DNA of 64,000 bases from CAVPTL01 sp963708725. Its GTDB lineage: Bacteria > Actinomycetota > Thermoleophilia > Gaiellales > JAICJC01. The stretch's first letter is position 1; every line of letters begins with the position of its first letter. The position numbers were made by a program, and so were the translations under genes. The stretch spans positions 62,001 to 126,000 of the forward strand of contig CAVPTL010000010.1 of NCBI GenBank assembly GCA_963708725.1, in the 5' to 3' direction. The notes beneath the pieces are model-generated. The model searched no databases and had not been told where the DNA came from. It saw only the letters and a program-made list of their open reading frames with translations. Below are positions 19,738 to 28,034 of the stretch, in pieces.

Positions 19738-20322
19738 TCAGTGCTTTGCGATCACGCGGTCGATGATCCCGTACTCCTTGGCCTCTTCCGAACTCATGAA
19801 GTAGTCGCGCTCGGTGTCGCGGGCGACCTTCTCGATCGACTGGCCGGTGCTGTCGGCGATGATCTGATCGAGCCGCTTCCGCAGGTCAAGGATCTCGCGG
19901 GCATGGATTTCGATATCGGTCGCCTGGCCCTGGAATCCAGAGGAAACCTGGTGGATCAGGATCTTGGCGTTGGGAAGCGCCATCCGCTTGCCCTTGGCGC
20001 CCCCGCCCAGAAGCAGGGCGCCCATGCTCATCGCGATGCCGACGCAAATCGTCTGGACGTCGGGCTTGATGAAGTTCATGGTGTCGTAGATCGCGAGCCC
20101 TGCATACACACTGCCACCGGGCGAGTTGATGTAGAGCGAGATGTCCTTGTCAGGATCTTCCGACTCGAGATGCAGGAGCTGCGCGACGATCAGGTTGGCG
20201 ATCTGGTCGTCAACCGGCGTGCCCAAGAAGATGATGCGTTCGTTTAGCAGACGGGAGTAGATGTCGAACGACCGCTCGCCTCGCGACGTCTGCTCGATCA
20301 CCATCGGGATCAGTGGGCTCAC
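19738..20322 (-). CDS. clpP: ATP-dependent Clp protease proteolytic subunit
   Basis: Self-compartmentalised serine protease of 194 residues. The nucleophile block reads GIAMSMGALLL (Ser about 97), the His block KILIHQVSSG (about 122), and the Asp lies in TERDYFMSSEEA. The family more often has AASMG at the nucleophile; Met-Ser-Met is a tolerated variant. The GTG start is preceded by AAGGAG at eight bases. It sits between tig and clpX, the common tig-clpP-clpX order. Confidence 0.96.
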   Translation of the reverse strand: MSPLIPMVIEQTSRGERSFDIYSRLLNERIIFLGTPVDDQIANLIVAQLLHLESEDPDKDISLYINSPGGSVYAGLAIYDTMNFIKPDVQTICVGIAMSMGALLLGGGAKGKRMALPNAKILIHQVSSGFQGQATDIEIHAREILDLRKRLDQIIADSTGQSIEKVARDTERDYFMSSEEAKEYGIIDRVIAKH

Positions 20323-20333
20323 GCACGCACTCC

Positions 20334-21731
20334 TTATCGGTCGGCCGGCTGCGCTGAGCCGGGTGTCCAGATCTCGGTTGGTTTCTCACTCACCGAGGGA
20401 GAATCCTTCTCCGGCGTCCAAAGCTTGTCGCGCGCAGACGCCGTCTCGGGCGAGATCTCCGTCGCCTCCGAAACCACGATATCCAGGGCTTTTTGCATCC
20501 TCAGGTCGGTTCGAAGCGCCATCAGAACCGCCGCGTCGGCGGTTAGCCGATCGACCGCTTCGTCAGGACTCTCCTCGCCTTCGGACGATTGTTCTCGTAT
20601 CCACTCTTCGACCATCTCGTCCGAAACCTCAATGCCTTCTGCATCTGCGACGGCCTCGAGCGCGAGATCTTTGCGCACGGCATCGTCGGCCTGGGCCGTG
20701 ATCATGCCGAGCAGCTGTTCCCCGTCCTGGCCGGTCACGCGCAGATAGTTCTCGAGGTCGAGGCCCCTCTGCTGGAGATCATTGACCAGTCCGCGCACCA
20801 TCGAGCGGGCGCGCGTCTGCACCATCGAGTCGGGCGCCGGGGTGCTGAGTTCGGCTGCAAGCGCGTCGAGCACCGACCCTCGAAACATCGAATCTGATTG
20901 CTGGGTGACAATCTCGCGGACTCGGGCGGCGATGTCCTCACGAAGCTCTGCAAGCGTGTCGAACTCGCTGACCGAGGTCGCGAGCTCATCGTCGAGGTCG
21001 GGCAGCACCCGTTCCTTGACGTCGTTGAGCTCCACGCGAAACGACGCGGTCTGAGTGGCACCAGAATCGGACGGGACGGTCATCTCGATCAGGCGCTCGT
21101 CACCGGCGCTCATCCCGATGATCCCCTGCTCCAGCTCGTCCACCAGCCGGCCGTCACCGAGCTGGACGCCGTAGTCGCTGCCAGAACTCTCGTCGAACGG
21201 CTTGCCGTCGATCGTGCCCTCGTAGTCGATCACCACGAAGTCTCCCTGGGCGGCCGGACGCTCAACCGGATTGAGTTCGGCGACACTCAGGCGCAATCGC
21301 TCGATCTCCGCATCGACAGCTTCGTCCGGAACCTCGATCGGCTGGCGCACACCCTCGAGGCCCTTGTACTTGTTGACCTTGGGCGGTGGTTTCACATCGA
21401 CCTCGGCCGTAAAGGAGAACGCCGAACCTTCTACCGGCTCATCCGACCAGTCGATGGTGGGCCGATCGATCGGGTCGATTCCGAGTTCGGCAACCGCCCG
21501 CGAGTACCAGCCGGTCAGATGGTCGCGGAGGGCCTCCTCGACCAGCGCCTCTCGCCCAATCTGGCGAGCGACCATGCCCGCGGGGGCTTTGCCCTTGCGA
21601 AAGCCGGGAATTCTGACACTGGCCGACAGATCGTGCAACGCATGCTCAAACGCGTGATCCACGTCGTGTGCGGGGACCTCGATTTCGAGGCGTACGCGAT
21701 TGTCGGCGATTTCGGAGACCTGAGTCTTCAT
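20334..21731 (-). CDS. tig: Trigger factor, ribosome-associated chaperone
   Basis: Peptidyl-prolyl isomerase and chaperone that binds the ribosome exit tunnel. The ribosome-binding signature GFRKGKAP is at about residue 43, the FKBP-type PPIase domain covers about 155-240 (GDFVVIDYEGTIDG), and the helical C-terminal arms follow. The 465 residues end in an acidic/Ser-rich tail (about 425-465). It is 11 bases from clpP and probably shares its promoter, which should lie in the 92-base gap upstream of 21731. Confidence 0.95.
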   Translation of the reverse strand: MKTQVSEIADNRVRLEIEVPAHDVDHAFEHALHDLSASVRIPGFRKGKAPAGMVARQIGREALVEEALRDHLTGWYSRAVAELGIDPIDRPTIDWSDEPVEGSAFSFTAEVDVKPPPKVNKYKGLEGVRQPIEVPDEAVDAEIERLRLSVAELNPVERPAAQGDFVVIDYEGTIDGKPFDESSGSDYGVQLGDGRLVDELEQGIIGMSAGDERLIEMTVPSDSGATQTASFRVELNDVKERVLPDLDDELATSVSEFDTLAELREDIAARVREIVTQQSDSMFRGSVLDALAAELSTPAPDSMVQTRARSMVRGLVNDLQQRGLDLENYLRVTGQDGEQLLGMITAQADDAVRKDLALEAVADAEGIEVSDEMVEEWIREQSSEGEESPDEAVDRLTADAAVLMALRTDLRMQKALDIVVSEATEISPETASARDKLWTPEKDSPSVSEKPTEIWTPGSAQPADR

Positions 21732-21823
21732 GATTCAGCAACGAGCCGGGCCTACCGGCGCCGTGTCCAAACCTTAGTCGCGAGCCGCCGGAAGCGCCAC
21801 CGCCGCCCGCGGCCGCGCGCCTC

Positions 21824-23695
21824 CTAACGACACCTCCGAATCCGGTAGTGCCTGCAAAACTGGGAGATCTCGGGCGCGCCGGGATTCAACCGCTGGGCGT
21901 GCGCCAGAGCGGACTCCCGGCGCTTGCCGGCAGTCGCGCGCGCGAGCCCGAACCAGTCCTCCCAGTTGTCACCGTCCCGTGCGATTGCCTGGCGAAAGCC
22001 TGCGCGCGCCTGCCGCAGCTGACCCTGGGCCAACCGGGATTCGGCCTCCCACCCCCACGGCTCGTCGGACCATGGCATCCAGACCTTGGCTGCCTGGGCA
22101 TCCCGCTGGGCCGCGCGGGGGTTGCCGGATGCCAGGGCCTGGGACGCAGCGGCGATGTCGCCGTTACCAACCGCCGTGACCACCGCGATCAGCGCGACAC
22201 CGCTCACAACAACGAGTCCCGTGAGGCGCAGCCGGTTTCCAAGAGCCACCCTCACGGCACCACCGTCCAGGGCGACGACCAGCGCGCCAAGCACCAGCAT
22301 GGTGGCGGTCACCGCAGGAACCTGCCAGTCCCAATCGATCGCCGCGTGGGACACAAGCAGCGAATAGGCACCCAGGAGTGTCGGGCCAAGCGGCGTCCGC
22401 CGGATCCGGAATCCCGACACAAGCGGGATCACGAGCACGCACCCCAGGAGCGCGGCCCCAACCACCCCAAGTTCTCCCAGTGCCTCGAGATACACGCTGT
22501 TCGCGTTTCGCCCGGGTGGCGCCACGCCACGATGCCGGTCCCAGAACCGCTCGAATCCTCCGGCCCCGGCTCCGAGCAGCGGATGGTCGCGAAACTCACT
22601 GATCGCGCCTTTCCAAAACGCGATTCGGTTGTCAGAGGACGGGTCGGAGAGATGCGATCGCAGGTCGCTGCTGCGCCGGTCGGGTGCGCTCGCGAGTGCG
22701 AGATAGGCGCGGTGCGCCGCAGCTGGGGGCGCCTGGTGGTGGGTGATCGCCAACCCGGCTGCCGCGAGCATCGCGATCGCAGCCGCGCCCGCCTGCGTCC
22801 CTTTGGAGAGGCCGCGTCCCCGCAGGTATCGCTGCGCACATCCCACCGCGCCGGCCCCGGCAGCGCTCACGACCATGCCTGCCGCCAGCATCGGCAGAAA
22901 CGACGCGCCTGCGTGGGCGCGCTCGGCGACCGTCGATGCCGCGTCGTTGAGAGCGTGTGAACCCGACGCAAACACGACCGCCAACGCGATACCGGGCGCG
23001 CATCCCAGCGCGAACGCGAGCACCACCACTCGCTGCGGATCGACGAGCATCATCACGACCAGCCCGAGTGCCAGACACGCCTCCGCCCCGCGGCTGAACG
23101 TGAAGTACGTGGTGACAGCCAGCAGCGGCAGGCATCCCGCCCAAACGAGCCGCTCTCCCAGCCCGCAGCCGCGCGTCGCAAGCCCGAACGCAACCAGTAC
23201 CCCCACGGCCGCAAAGACTCCCAGCGCGTTCCAGTAACCCAACGTCCCCATCAACTTGTACGAGCCGGCTACACCACCTGTCGGGGCGTGGAGGTACTCG
23301 GGCTCGAGGCGCGTTGCCAGGCCGTAGACGCACACGGCCACGATCCCGACCGTGAGCCCGCGGAGCGCCTCAACGACCCGGGCGGCGGTGAGCGTGACGA
23401 CCGCTGCGACGACCACCGCCAGGTAGAGCAGTGTCCGCTCGGACGCGAGCGCGGTCGCGGTGAGATCGGCCGTCCAGATCGCCGAGCAAATGGTGTAGGC
23501 GGTGAGCGTCGCGAAGCCCACCAGCCACACGATCTGGCGTCGCGAGACGGTTGGGTGTGATCGCGGAATCGGCCCCAGGACGGCCGCTGTGACCGCCAGG
23601 GCGACCAGGGTGATCCACCCCCACAACGCCGGGTTGTAGCCACCGTTGACGGACGCGATGGCGGCGACAGACCCGGCGGTCACCCACAGAGTCAC
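21824..23695 (-). CDS. O-antigen ligase/polymerase-like membrane protein with TPR-like tail
   Basis: A 623-residue protein with about twelve membrane segments. The central periplasmic loop holds the Wzy_C/WaaL-type block HPLLGAGAGGFERFWDRHRG and downstream ANSVYLEALGELGVVG, both typical of O-antigen ligases and polymerases. After the last helix (about residue 500) there is an Ala-rich helical tail of TPR type (LAQGQLRQARAGFRQAIARD). It probably ligates or polymerises polysaccharide made by the cluster. The start is taken as GTG 23695; the only good Shine-Dalgarno (GAGGAG) is 16 bases upstream, so the start is uncertain. It ends region 1 and is alone on its transcript. Confidence 0.8.
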   Translation of the reverse strand: MTLWVTAGSVAAIASVNGGYNPALWGWITLVALAVTAAVLGPIPRSHPTVSRRQIVWLVGFATLTAYTICSAIWTADLTATALASERTLLYLAVVVAAVVTLTAARVVEALRGLTVGIVAVCVYGLATRLEPEYLHAPTGGVAGSYKLMGTLGYWNALGVFAAVGVLVAFGLATRGCGLGERLVWAGCLPLLAVTTYFTFSRGAEACLALGLVVMMLVDPQRVVVLAFALGCAPGIALAVVFASGSHALNDAASTVAERAHAGASFLPMLAAGMVVSAAGAGAVGCAQRYLRGRGLSKGTQAGAAAIAMLAAAGLAITHHQAPPAAAHRAYLALASAPDRRSSDLRSHLSDPSSDNRIAFWKGAISEFRDHPLLGAGAGGFERFWDRHRGVAPPGRNANSVYLEALGELGVVGAALLGCVLVIPLVSGFRIRRTPLGPTLLGAYSLLVSHAAIDWDWQVPAVTATMLVLGALVVALDGGAVRVALGNRLRLTGLVVVSGVALIAVVTAVGNGDIAAASQALASGNPRAAQRDAQAAKVWMPWSDEPWGWEAESRLAQGQLRQARAGFRQAIARDGDNWEDWFGLARATAGKRRESALAHAQRLNPGAPEISQFCRHYRIRRCR

Positions 23696-23774
23696 AGAAT
23701 TGTTTGATTTTCTCCTCGAACAGTCGATTTCTATAGTTTATTGTCGTTTGTACTATGACTTACCCGATCGCACC
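23696..23774. promoter_or_regulatory. A/T-rich divergent promoter region
   Basis: An 79-base A/T-rich gap between divergent genes, clearly below the surrounding GC. On the plus strand TTTCTA and TACTAT are 17 bases apart, upstream of the lipoprotein operon. On the minus strand TATAGA lies in the same stretch, upstream of the ligase gene, with GAGGAG further down. No factor-binding site was recognised. Confidence 0.45.
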
Positions 23775-24008
23775 ATGCGCGTTGTAAACCTGGTTGTCGC
23801 CGTCGGGCTGGCGTGTTTGATCGCGTCCTGCGCGGGAGGATTCGCCGGCTACGGGTACGCCACAATCGCCGCCCGCGGCGCGCTCGAAGCACTCCGCGGA
23901 CAGGACGTGATGAGCACGCCGGCCAACGATCAACTGCGACAGGGGCGAGACTGCGCGGCCGCTTCGTCGCAGCTTCAGCGCTCGGACATGTGCCGGAAGC
24001 CCCGGTGA
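23775..24008 (+). CDS. Small putative lipoprotein
   Basis: A 77-residue protein with a short basic start, a hydrophobic helix and a lipobox-like LIASC ending at Cys 22. The remainder is short, with two more cysteines and a basic tail. It is first of a plus-strand operon; its TGA overlaps the next gene's GTG as GTGA. It could be an outer-face accessory of the polysaccharide machinery. No family was recognised, and a simple membrane-anchored peptide is equally possible. Confidence 0.55.
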   Translation: MRVVNLVVAVGLACLIASCAGGFAGYGYATIAARGALEALRGQDVMSTPANDQLRQGRDCAAASSQLQRSDMCRKPR

Positions 24009-24688
24009 GGGCGCTGCCCCGAGTTCACACGCGGACACCCAGGGCGCAAACGCTGATTGCATTCACCGGACCCGATGGATCGGGGAAGTCGACCCAGCTC
24101 AAGCGCCTGCGCGAAGCCCTCCGTGATCGCGGCTACTCGGTCGGCGTTGCCCACCAGTACGAACCCGTCTCCCCTCCTCTGAGGACAGTCAAGAACCGTC
24201 TGCGCGACAGGCCGCTCGATCCCGGCCTCGGGGATTTCTCCGCCACGCCGCGTACCGTGGGTGCGAGGGCCTTCGCGGTCGGCTGGTGGTGGCTGCTGTC
24301 GGGGTGGTGGCGCGCGACCGCCCATGTTTTCGTCCTGCGGCGCTGCGACGTGATCCTGCTCGACCGCTGCTACATCGACGAGATCGTGCGGGTGTCGTGG
24401 CGATTCGGTCGCGAACGGCGGGGCGGTTGGCGGTTGTTGCGCGCGGCGCCCACACCCGCCGTTGTCATCGCTCTCGAGGCGGACATCAACGACGGCTGGG
24501 CCCGCAAGAAGCAGCACAACATGTCACGCCCTCAGTACGTCGCGAAGCGCGAGGTGGTGACGGCGGTCAATCGCACCGCCCGTCGATGGTGGCCGGTCAC
24601 CGAGATCGTCGTGGACGGGCGCTCCATCGAGGACGTGGGGTCCGAGATCATGCGAGTGATCCAGCCGGCGCTCCCGGCCCGCCGTTGA
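24005..24688 (+). CDS. Thymidylate kinase-like P-loop kinase
   Basis: A 227-residue protein with the P-loop TGPDGSGKST near residue 20, an RxRD-like segment and LLDRCYIDEIVR (the DR motif of dTMP kinases) near 118, followed by a LID-like basic stretch. In housekeeping Tmk the substrate is dTMP. This copy lies in a polysaccharide operon, between a lipoprotein and a kinase-fold protein, so a nucleotide-sugar or glycan-phosphate substrate is conceivable but unproven. The GTG start overlaps the upstream stop (GTGA); the stop overlaps the next ATG (TGATG). Confidence 0.78.
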   Translation: MRALPRVHTRTPRAQTLIAFTGPDGSGKSTQLKRLREALRDRGYSVGVAHQYEPVSPPLRTVKNRLRDRPLDPGLGDFSATPRTVGARAFAVGWWWLLSGWWRATAHVFVLRRCDVILLDRCYIDEIVRVSWRFGRERRGGWRLLRAAPTPAVVIALEADINDGWARKKQHNMSRPQYVAKREVVTAVNRTARRWWPVTEIVVDGRSIEDVGSEIMRVIQPALPARR

Positions 24689-25713
24689 TGCAGGTCGTGC
24701 GCGACGCCCGCGATGCTCGTGTGCTCTCCGACGTGCGGCGCACGCGGGCATACCAGCGCTCGGTGGCGCGTGAGGCCTCGACACTCCTCGGAAATCGGCT
24801 CGACGCTGGGTTCACACCCTGGTTTGGGAGCAGGATGGCGACGTTCTATCGCGCCGAGATCGATCGTCGGCCCGCCGTCTTGAAAATCGTCACCGGCAAG
24901 CTCGCAACCACAGCGGAGATCCAGTTCGACGCGTTGACCGAGCTGGCCGAGACGGCCGAGGCGGGCGGGTTTCGGGTGCCACGTCCGATTCTGTGCCTGC
25001 CTGCCCGCGCGGCGATGGTGATGGGAAGCGCGGAGGGGGCGCTCTTCCAAAACCAGATCCCACCGCTCGCCCGCACCCAGGCGGGAATCGTGGAGCTGCA
25101 CGAGGCCGCGAGCCACTGCGGCCGCGCGCTCGCCCACATTCACGCCGGTTGGTCATCCCATCCAGACCGCTTCGGATCAGCGGTCGCCAACGACATCATC
25201 GGATCCTCGCCTTGGCGATCGAGCAACCGCGATCAGCAACTCCTACGCGCTGCCGGCACGGCGGTGGACGGCGCCGAGGTTCGCTCCTCACGACTCTACG
25301 TCGACTTCGACCCGTGCAATGTGTTCGTGTCAGGGCCGCGGATCACGCTGCTCGATCCACCCGACATCCATCTGCACGGCCCGGTTCACTGGGATGTCGC
25401 CGCGTTCCGAGTCGGGTTGGAACGATCGATGTGGCGAAGCGTCGATCGGGGCCGTCGTCGCGCCGTGGTCAGCTCACTCCAGGAGACATTCACGAACTCG
25501 TATGCGGCCGGTTCTCGCATCGCCTTCGGCGAGCGCGACCGACTGCTCACGCTGCTGTGCGAGATTGCTCGGCTCGCGCAGCTTCTGGCGTGGTGGTCAC
25601 AGCTCACCCCCCGCGAAGCCGCCAAGGGTGTCGCTCGGCTGAGTTATGGACGCCCGATGGTCTGGACGGCGGTGCAATCCAGACGGCGCGCCCTGGAGCG
25701 GCTGCTTGGCTAG
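24688..25713 (+). CDS. APH/kinase-fold protein in polysaccharide operon
   Basis: A 341-residue protein resembling the aminoglycoside-phosphotransferase/kinase fold. An N-lobe contains FYRAEIDRRPAVLKIV with the candidate ATP-binding Lys. A C-lobe has LYVDFDPCNVFV followed by ITLLDPPDIH, the positions of the catalytic HxDxxxxN and the metal-binding D motif. The usual catalytic His-Gly is replaced by Val in VDFDP, so activity should be tested. It is translationally coupled to the TMP-kinase-like gene. A related fold is encoded at 50658-51845. A sugar or lipid phosphorylation role is inference. Confidence 0.65.
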   Translation: MQVVRDARDARVLSDVRRTRAYQRSVAREASTLLGNRLDAGFTPWFGSRMATFYRAEIDRRPAVLKIVTGKLATTAEIQFDALTELAETAEAGGFRVPRPILCLPARAAMVMGSAEGALFQNQIPPLARTQAGIVELHEAASHCGRALAHIHAGWSSHPDRFGSAVANDIIGSSPWRSSNRDQQLLRAAGTAVDGAEVRSSRLYVDFDPCNVFVSGPRITLLDPPDIHLHGPVHWDVAAFRVGLERSMWRSVDRGRRRAVVSSLQETFTNSYAAGSRIAFGERDRLLTLLCEIARLAQLLAWWSQLTPREAAKGVARLSYGRPMVWTAVQSRRRALERLLG

Positions 25714-25720
25714 TTCACCG

Positions 25721-26875
25721 ATGTCACAGGGCACTTCGGTGCTCCACGTCGTCGAAGCCACGCTTGGCGGAGTCCGGGCCTATCTCCAGGGGCTCGCAGT
25801 TGCGAGCGCCGAAGCCCCGATCACACCGAGCATCGCCTATGCCCCCAATCGGGCCGACGCGCAGTTTTGGGGCGTGTTGGATCAGATGCGCGCACTGGGG
25901 TGGCAGACCTACGAGCTGCCGATGCTGCGAGCGGTCAACCCCCGCGCAGACATTCGTGGAGTCCGAGAGCTGCGCGAACTGCTCACCATCCTCCGGCCCG
26001 AAATCGTGCATAGCCACAGCTCCAAGGCTGGTGCGGTCAGCCGGCTTGCGGCGATGTCGTTGACCAGCGATCGGCCATCGTTGGTGCATGCCCCCCACGC
26101 CTTGCCGGTGGGTCTCGGCAACGTCTATCACGTCGCCGAGTGGTTTCTTGGCCATGCCTACACCGACGTGGTGACGGCGATGTGCGAGAGCGAGCGCCGC
26201 CAGATTCTCCACGCCGGAGTCTGCAACGCACCGGTGCTGGTGGTACGGCCCCACGTCGATTCGGAGTACTTCAGTCCCCGCGACCGAGCCGGCGAACGAT
26301 CCGCGCTCGGCCTTCCGCCAGGCGAGCCACTCGCGGTCGGCATCGGCAGACTCGTCGACCAAAAAGACCCCTTGGCATTCGTTCGCGCTGTGGCTGCAGC
26401 CCGCCGCGATGTCCCGGATCTCCGCGCGATCTGGGTCGGCGACGGCGAGCTTCGCGGGGACACCGAACAGCTCGCAGAACAGCTGGGACTGGCGGATCGA
26501 TTCTCGGTGACGGGGTGGGTGGCCGACGTGCGGGCCTACGTCGGGGCGTCCGACGTCGTTGTGGTTCCGTCGCGGTATGAGTCCTTTGGGTACGTCACCG
26601 CCGAGGCACTTTCGATGGGCCGGCCCGTGGTTGGTACGGCGGTACCCGGTACCGTCGACCTCGTCGACGCGCCGCTCTTCGGCGACCTCGTGCCCGTTGG
26701 CGATACCCGGTCACTCGGACGCGCGCTCGCCCGTCGAGTCGTCCATGCCGAACGCACCGATCCCGCAGCGCTTCGCTCGCGGATTCAGCGCGATCACGGA
26801 GCAGACCAGGTCAGGGCCGAGTTGCTCGAGGCCTATGCAACCGCCCGCGCGGATGTGCGCCGGAAGACCGGATAG
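25721..26875 (+). CDS. GT4-type glycosyltransferase
   Basis: GT-B fold glycosyltransferase of 384 residues. The N-terminal domain has VVEATLGGVRAYLQGL (GxGG-like donor loop) and IVHSHSSKAG. The C-terminal donor domain has VGIGRLVDQKDP and the E-x7-E signature ESFGYVTAEAL. This is typical of GT4 retaining transferases that build capsule or exopolysaccharide repeat units on the cytoplasmic face. The ATG at 25721 is seven bases after the previous stop. Its last 65 bases overlap, tail to tail, with the pyruvyl transferase gene on the other strand. Confidence 0.9.
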   Translation: MSQGTSVLHVVEATLGGVRAYLQGLAVASAEAPITPSIAYAPNRADAQFWGVLDQMRALGWQTYELPMLRAVNPRADIRGVRELRELLTILRPEIVHSHSSKAGAVSRLAAMSLTSDRPSLVHAPHALPVGLGNVYHVAEWFLGHAYTDVVTAMCESERRQILHAGVCNAPVLVVRPHVDSEYFSPRDRAGERSALGLPPGEPLAVGIGRLVDQKDPLAFVRAVAAARRDVPDLRAIWVGDGELRGDTEQLAEQLGLADRFSVTGWVADVRAYVGASDVVVVPSRYESFGYVTAEALSMGRPVVGTAVPGTVDLVDAPLFGDLVPVGDTRSLGRALARRVVHAERTDPAALRSRIQRDHGADQVRAELLEAYATARADVRRKTG

Positions 26876-28034
26876 CCGCCAGCAACGCCCGGACCCCCGC
26901 GGCATGGCTGAGGGCCACACGCCGCCGGGTCAGGGCTTCCGAAGTCCCTGTGCTAGCGCTCACCTTCCAGGCCGATTCGAGCTGCCAGAGCGCCGCATCG
27001 ATCTGCCCCGCGATCAGATCCTGCGTCGATGCACCGCCGACGCCGGCGTGATCGAGCCCCGCGAACTTCTGGTGATATGCGAGGGTGACCACTGGGGTGC
27101 CGGCTGCGAGCGCGACGATCCCGGCGTGGAACCGCTGGGCGAGCACAACTCGATATTGCCCCAACACCGACGCCAGCGCGAGCTCGTCCGAGATCTCCTC
27201 CACCCGCGCACGTGAGCCAAACGTCATCTCTGCGATCACAGCATGCGCGATTGCGACGTCGTCCAGCCGGCGCTCGACCTCCGACCGCTCGAGCATCTGG
27301 AACGGGACGAAGACAACGTCGCTGTCATGTCGCTCGATGAACGCATCCAGCAGCCGCGCCAGGTTTCTCACCATCGCGGCGCGCTGGGCGGTGCGATTGT
27401 CAGAGCCACGCGAAGGCGGAACGTCGCGCACAGCGACGGCCAGCATCGATCGTCGCGATTTGGCCGCATCGTCCGGGTAAAACCCCGCCAGAAACGCGGC
27501 ATCGGGACCACACCTCACTCGCTCGGAACCGACCAGGGAGACTGCGAGCGCCAGACTTTGGTGATCGCGCGTGAGAATCAGGTCGGCGCGCCCCAACAGC
27601 CTGCGCGCCAACATTCTGCCGGCCGGTGTCTCGAGCGGCCCGATTGAGACCCCCAGGATCACTGTCGGCACTCCGGCGATGCCCGCCGCGACGCTCAAGA
27701 CCACCTGCCGAACCAGGGGCGGGAGTCCGCGTTCATCGGTGATGAGGGCTCCGCCGCCAATCACGTAGGCCTCGGCCCTGGCGACTCCCCGGAGGGTCCG
27801 CAGGAAACTGCGCGGTGAAGCTCTCCCACCGCCGCTGCGGTAGCGCGACTCGCGGCGGAGCGTGTGGGTGCGATGCCGTCGAGCGGTGTCGTCGGGATCG
27901 GCCGAAATCACCGAGACCCGCTCGGGCGGCTCGCCGATCATTGCAACGAGCCCCCGCAGGATGAGTTCGTCCCCCAGATTTCGATGCCCGTAGGCACCGT
28001 CGATGACCACCCGTCGACAGGGTTCCCCGCTCAC
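26811..28034 (-). CDS. Polysaccharide pyruvyl transferase family protein
   Basis: CsaB/PssM-type protein of 407 residues that would attach ketal pyruvate to a sugar of the repeat unit. Family features: IDGAYGHRNLGDELIL at the N-terminus, VIGGGALI near residue 105, VILGVSIGPL, and the C-terminal RFHAGIVALAAGTPVV with the conserved catalytic-site HA. The start is a GTG overlapping the flippase stop (GTGA). The last 22 codons lie opposite the end of the GT4 gene, and the Arg/Pro-rich end may be read-through sequence of little function. Confidence 0.88.
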   Translation of the reverse strand: MSGEPCRRVVIDGAYGHRNLGDELILRGLVAMIGEPPERVSVISADPDDTARRHRTHTLRRESRYRSGGGRASPRSFLRTLRGVARAEAYVIGGGALITDERGLPPLVRQVVLSVAAGIAGVPTVILGVSIGPLETPAGRMLARRLLGRADLILTRDHQSLALAVSLVGSERVRCGPDAAFLAGFYPDDAAKSRRSMLAVAVRDVPPSRGSDNRTAQRAAMVRNLARLLDAFIERHDSDVVFVPFQMLERSEVERRLDDVAIAHAVIAEMTFGSRARVEEISDELALASVLGQYRVVLAQRFHAGIVALAAGTPVVTLAYHQKFAGLDHAGVGGASTQDLIAGQIDAALWQLESAWKVSASTGTSEALTRRRVALSHAAGVRALLAAIRSSGAHPRGRLHRPRATRP

